6,918 bases of DNA, taken from Rickettsia typhi. GTDB lineage: Bacteria > Pseudomonadota > Alphaproteobacteria > Rickettsiales > UBA1997. Positions 6,253-6,918 of the stretch are shown piece after piece (the first letter of the stretch is position 1; each line of letters opens with the position of its first letter). Made by a program: the position numbers and the translations under genes. Below the pieces are notes generated by a model. It searched no databases. It was not told the DNA's origin and saw nothing but the letters and a program-made list of their open reading frames with translations. The DNA is taken from the NCBI GenBank assembly GCA_945861125.1, contig CAMASZ010000063.1, positions 1 through 6,918 on the forward strand, written 5' to 3'.

Positions 6253-6458
6253 ATACCATTTCCATCATAAAATGATAAATTAAGAGCAATATTTTTGTGA
6301 TAAAAATCTTTAAAAAATGAAGTCTTATACCTGTATGGCTGAGACTTGTGTCGCTTGCTTTAGCACGACTGAATAAAAAGTTTTTAGAGATTTTTAGCCA
6401 AAAAAATGAAACTTAATTTGTTATTTTCAAATGATTCATTTTATTATAGAAATGGTAT
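6253..6458. repeat. Palindromic MITE-like element, copy B (inverted relative to copy A)
   Basis: This 206-bp element has the same termini as copy A, ATACCATTTCCATCATAAAA at the left and its near complement at the right (two substitutions, CTATAAT for CCATCAT). It lies in the opposite orientation: its right arm, read on the minus strand from 6458 to 6381, equals the first 78 bases of copy A except at four positions, and its left arm matches copy A's right arm with small indels. The size difference comes mainly from about 37 extra bases at the apex (around 6342-6380), absent from copy A. The right terminus followed by AAT makes a TATAAT (6456-6461) reading outward toward ilvB. The long inverted-repeat arms predict a large cruciform or hairpin. 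The element is non-coding and has TA at both ends, consistent with a non-autonomous element mobilised in trans, although that is inference. Confidence 0.85.
6320..6369. other. Double-hairpin core of element B
   Basis: Two adjacent stems crown the palindrome. The first pairs AAGTCT (6320-6325) with AGACTT (6342-6347), with an inner ATAC/GTAT stem (6327-6330 with 6333-6336). The second pairs GTCG (6350-6353) and TGCT (6356-6359) with AGCA (6362-6365) and CGAC (6366-6369), leaving a two-base bulge and a very short loop. The block is visibly richer in G and C than the rest of the intergenic region. Copy A keeps only a degraded version of the first stem and lacks the second. Confidence 0.6.
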
Positions 6459-6478
6459 AATATAATAATCAAAATAAT

Positions 6479-6506
6479 TTGATTTAAAGATAGTGAATAA
6501 TATAAT
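6479..6506 (+). promoter_or_regulatory. Probable sigma-70-type promoter for ilvB
   Basis: TTGATT (6479-6484) and TATAAT (6501-6506) are separated by 16 bases; read one base earlier, TTTGAT gives a 17-base spacer. The -10 is perfect and the -35 matches four of six consensus positions. A start near 6513 would leave an untranslated leader of about 53 nt before ilvB. It lies just outside repeat element B. AT-rich background makes chance -10 matches common, so the paired -35 is what gives it weight. Confidence 0.5.
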
Positions 6507-6542
6507 ATTAATTTGAAATAAATTTTAAAGATTTTTTGATAG

Positions 6543-6569
6543 ATGAATTTAATCAACATTCTAACATGA
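6543..6569 (+). CDS. Possible leader mini-ORF overlapping the ilvB start
   Basis: ATG at 6543 opens a reading frame encoding MNLINILT, with its TGA stop overlapping the ilvB ATG as ATGA (6566-6569). Four of eight residues are Leu or Ile, the end products of the pathway that ilvB begins. An in-frame TAG lies immediately upstream, so the frame cannot extend. It could couple translation into ilvB, or be a chance frame in AT-rich DNA, where Ile, Leu and Asn codons are favoured. No strong ribosome binding site precedes it. Confidence 0.2.
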   Translation: MNLINILT

Positions 6570-6918
6570 GCGAATTAAAAGAAACCAATAAATATAGCGG
6601 TGCTGAAATTATAGTTAGAGCCTTAATTAATGAAGGCGTTGACACTATTTTTGGATATCCCGGTGGTGCAATATTACCATTCTACGATGCTTTATTTAAA
6701 CAAAATAAAATAAAACATATCCTAACTCGTCACGAACAAGCTGCCTCACACGCCGCGGAAGGTTACGCTCGCTCAACTGGAAAAGTGGGAGTTATAACAG
6801 TTACTTCTGGACCTGGAGCAACTAATGCAATTACTGGACTTACCGATGCCTACATGGACTCAATTCCTTTAATATGTATTTCAGGACAAGTTGCTACTAC
6901 CGTAATTGGAACAGATGG
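6566..6918 (+). CDS. ilvB: Acetolactate synthase large subunit (3' truncated by window edge)
   Basis: This is the ThDP- and FAD-dependent enzyme that condenses pyruvate (or pyruvate with 2-oxobutyrate) in the first common step of valine, leucine and isoleucine synthesis. Only the first 117 codons are in the window; they cover most of the N-terminal ThDP-binding PYR domain. Hallmarks are [15 protein letters not shown] (11-25), [15 protein letters not shown] (29-43), [15 protein letters not shown] (55-69) with the ThDP-activating Glu57, [20 protein letters not shown] (79-98), and SGQVAT (106-111). The pattern [13 protein letters not shown] and the downstream IGTDG fit anabolic IlvB/IlvI better than pyruvate oxidase or glyoxylate carboligase. 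The ATG at 6566 follows a promoter-like pair and has no clear ribosome binding site. Which isozyme symbol (ilvB or ilvI) applies, and whether ilvN/ilvH and ilvC follow, cannot be seen. The gene is transcribed divergently from fabZ. Confidence 0.93.
   Translation, partial: MSELKETNKYSGAEIIVRALINEGVDTIFGYPGGAILPFYDALFKQNKIKHILTRHEQAASHAAEGYARSTGKVGVITVTSGPGATNAITGLTDAYMDSIPLICISGQVATTVIGTD

Larger units (their letters stand above)
6186..6565. other. Divergent intergenic region between fabZ and ilvB
   Basis: These 380 bases hold a 67-bp fabZ leader with one -10-like TATAAA on the minus strand (6228-6223), then repeat element B (6253-6458), then a 107-bp ilvB leader with a plausible promoter (6479-6506) and a nine-codon mini-ORF overlapping the ilvB start. 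I see no tRNA, no riboswitch-like conserved core and no larger reading frame. Confidence 0.8.

Overview
The window is strongly AT-rich DNA in standard bacterial code: TGA is used as a stop and TGG encodes Trp. It most resembles an alphaproteobacterium with a reduced, AT-rich genome in or near Rickettsiales. Two features suggest this. Two cysteine desulfurase genes sit in tandem ahead of iscU-iscA-hscB, as in Rickettsia. The Gram-negative lipid A/fatty acid genes fabZ-lpxA are followed by a rickettsia-like dnaQ. The start of an acetolactate synthase gene at the right edge argues against Rickettsia itself, which lacks branched-chain amino acid synthesis. The lineage is an inference from gene content.

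Region 1 (1-3387, + strand) is an iron-sulfur cluster (Isc) operon. It holds a 5'-truncated NifS/IscS-like paralog, then iscS, iscU, iscA and hscB. Junctions are tight: iscS/iscU are 20 nt apart, iscU/iscA overlap by 11 nt, and iscA/hscB share an ATGA. IscS mobilises sulfur from cysteine, IscU is the scaffold, IscA is an A-type carrier, and HscB is the J-protein that brings IscU to the chaperone HscA. hscA and fdx, which usually follow hscB, are not there.

Region 2 (3388-3976, + strand) holds an unrecognised 169-residue, hydrophilic, coiled-coil protein where hscA would be expected. A TATAAT box abuts its start codon.

Region 3 (3977-6252) is a minus-strand operon, transcribed fabZ-lpxA-dnaQ. 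It combines a fatty acid dehydratase, the first lipid A acyltransferase and the DNA polymerase III proofreading subunit.

Region 4 (6186-6918) is the divergent intergenic region and the start of ilvB on the + strand, with a plausible sigma-70-type promoter.

The most unusual structure is a pair of related, imperfectly palindromic elements. Element A is 4043-4211 (169 bp) and element B is 6253-6458 (206 bp). They lie in opposite orientations and bracket the fabZ-lpxA-dnaQ operon. Each has terminal inverted repeats of about 20 bp beginning TACC, and TA at both ends. Element B also carries an extra, GC-richer hairpin core of about 37 bp. They look like non-autonomous, MITE-like elements. No transposase is present in the window.
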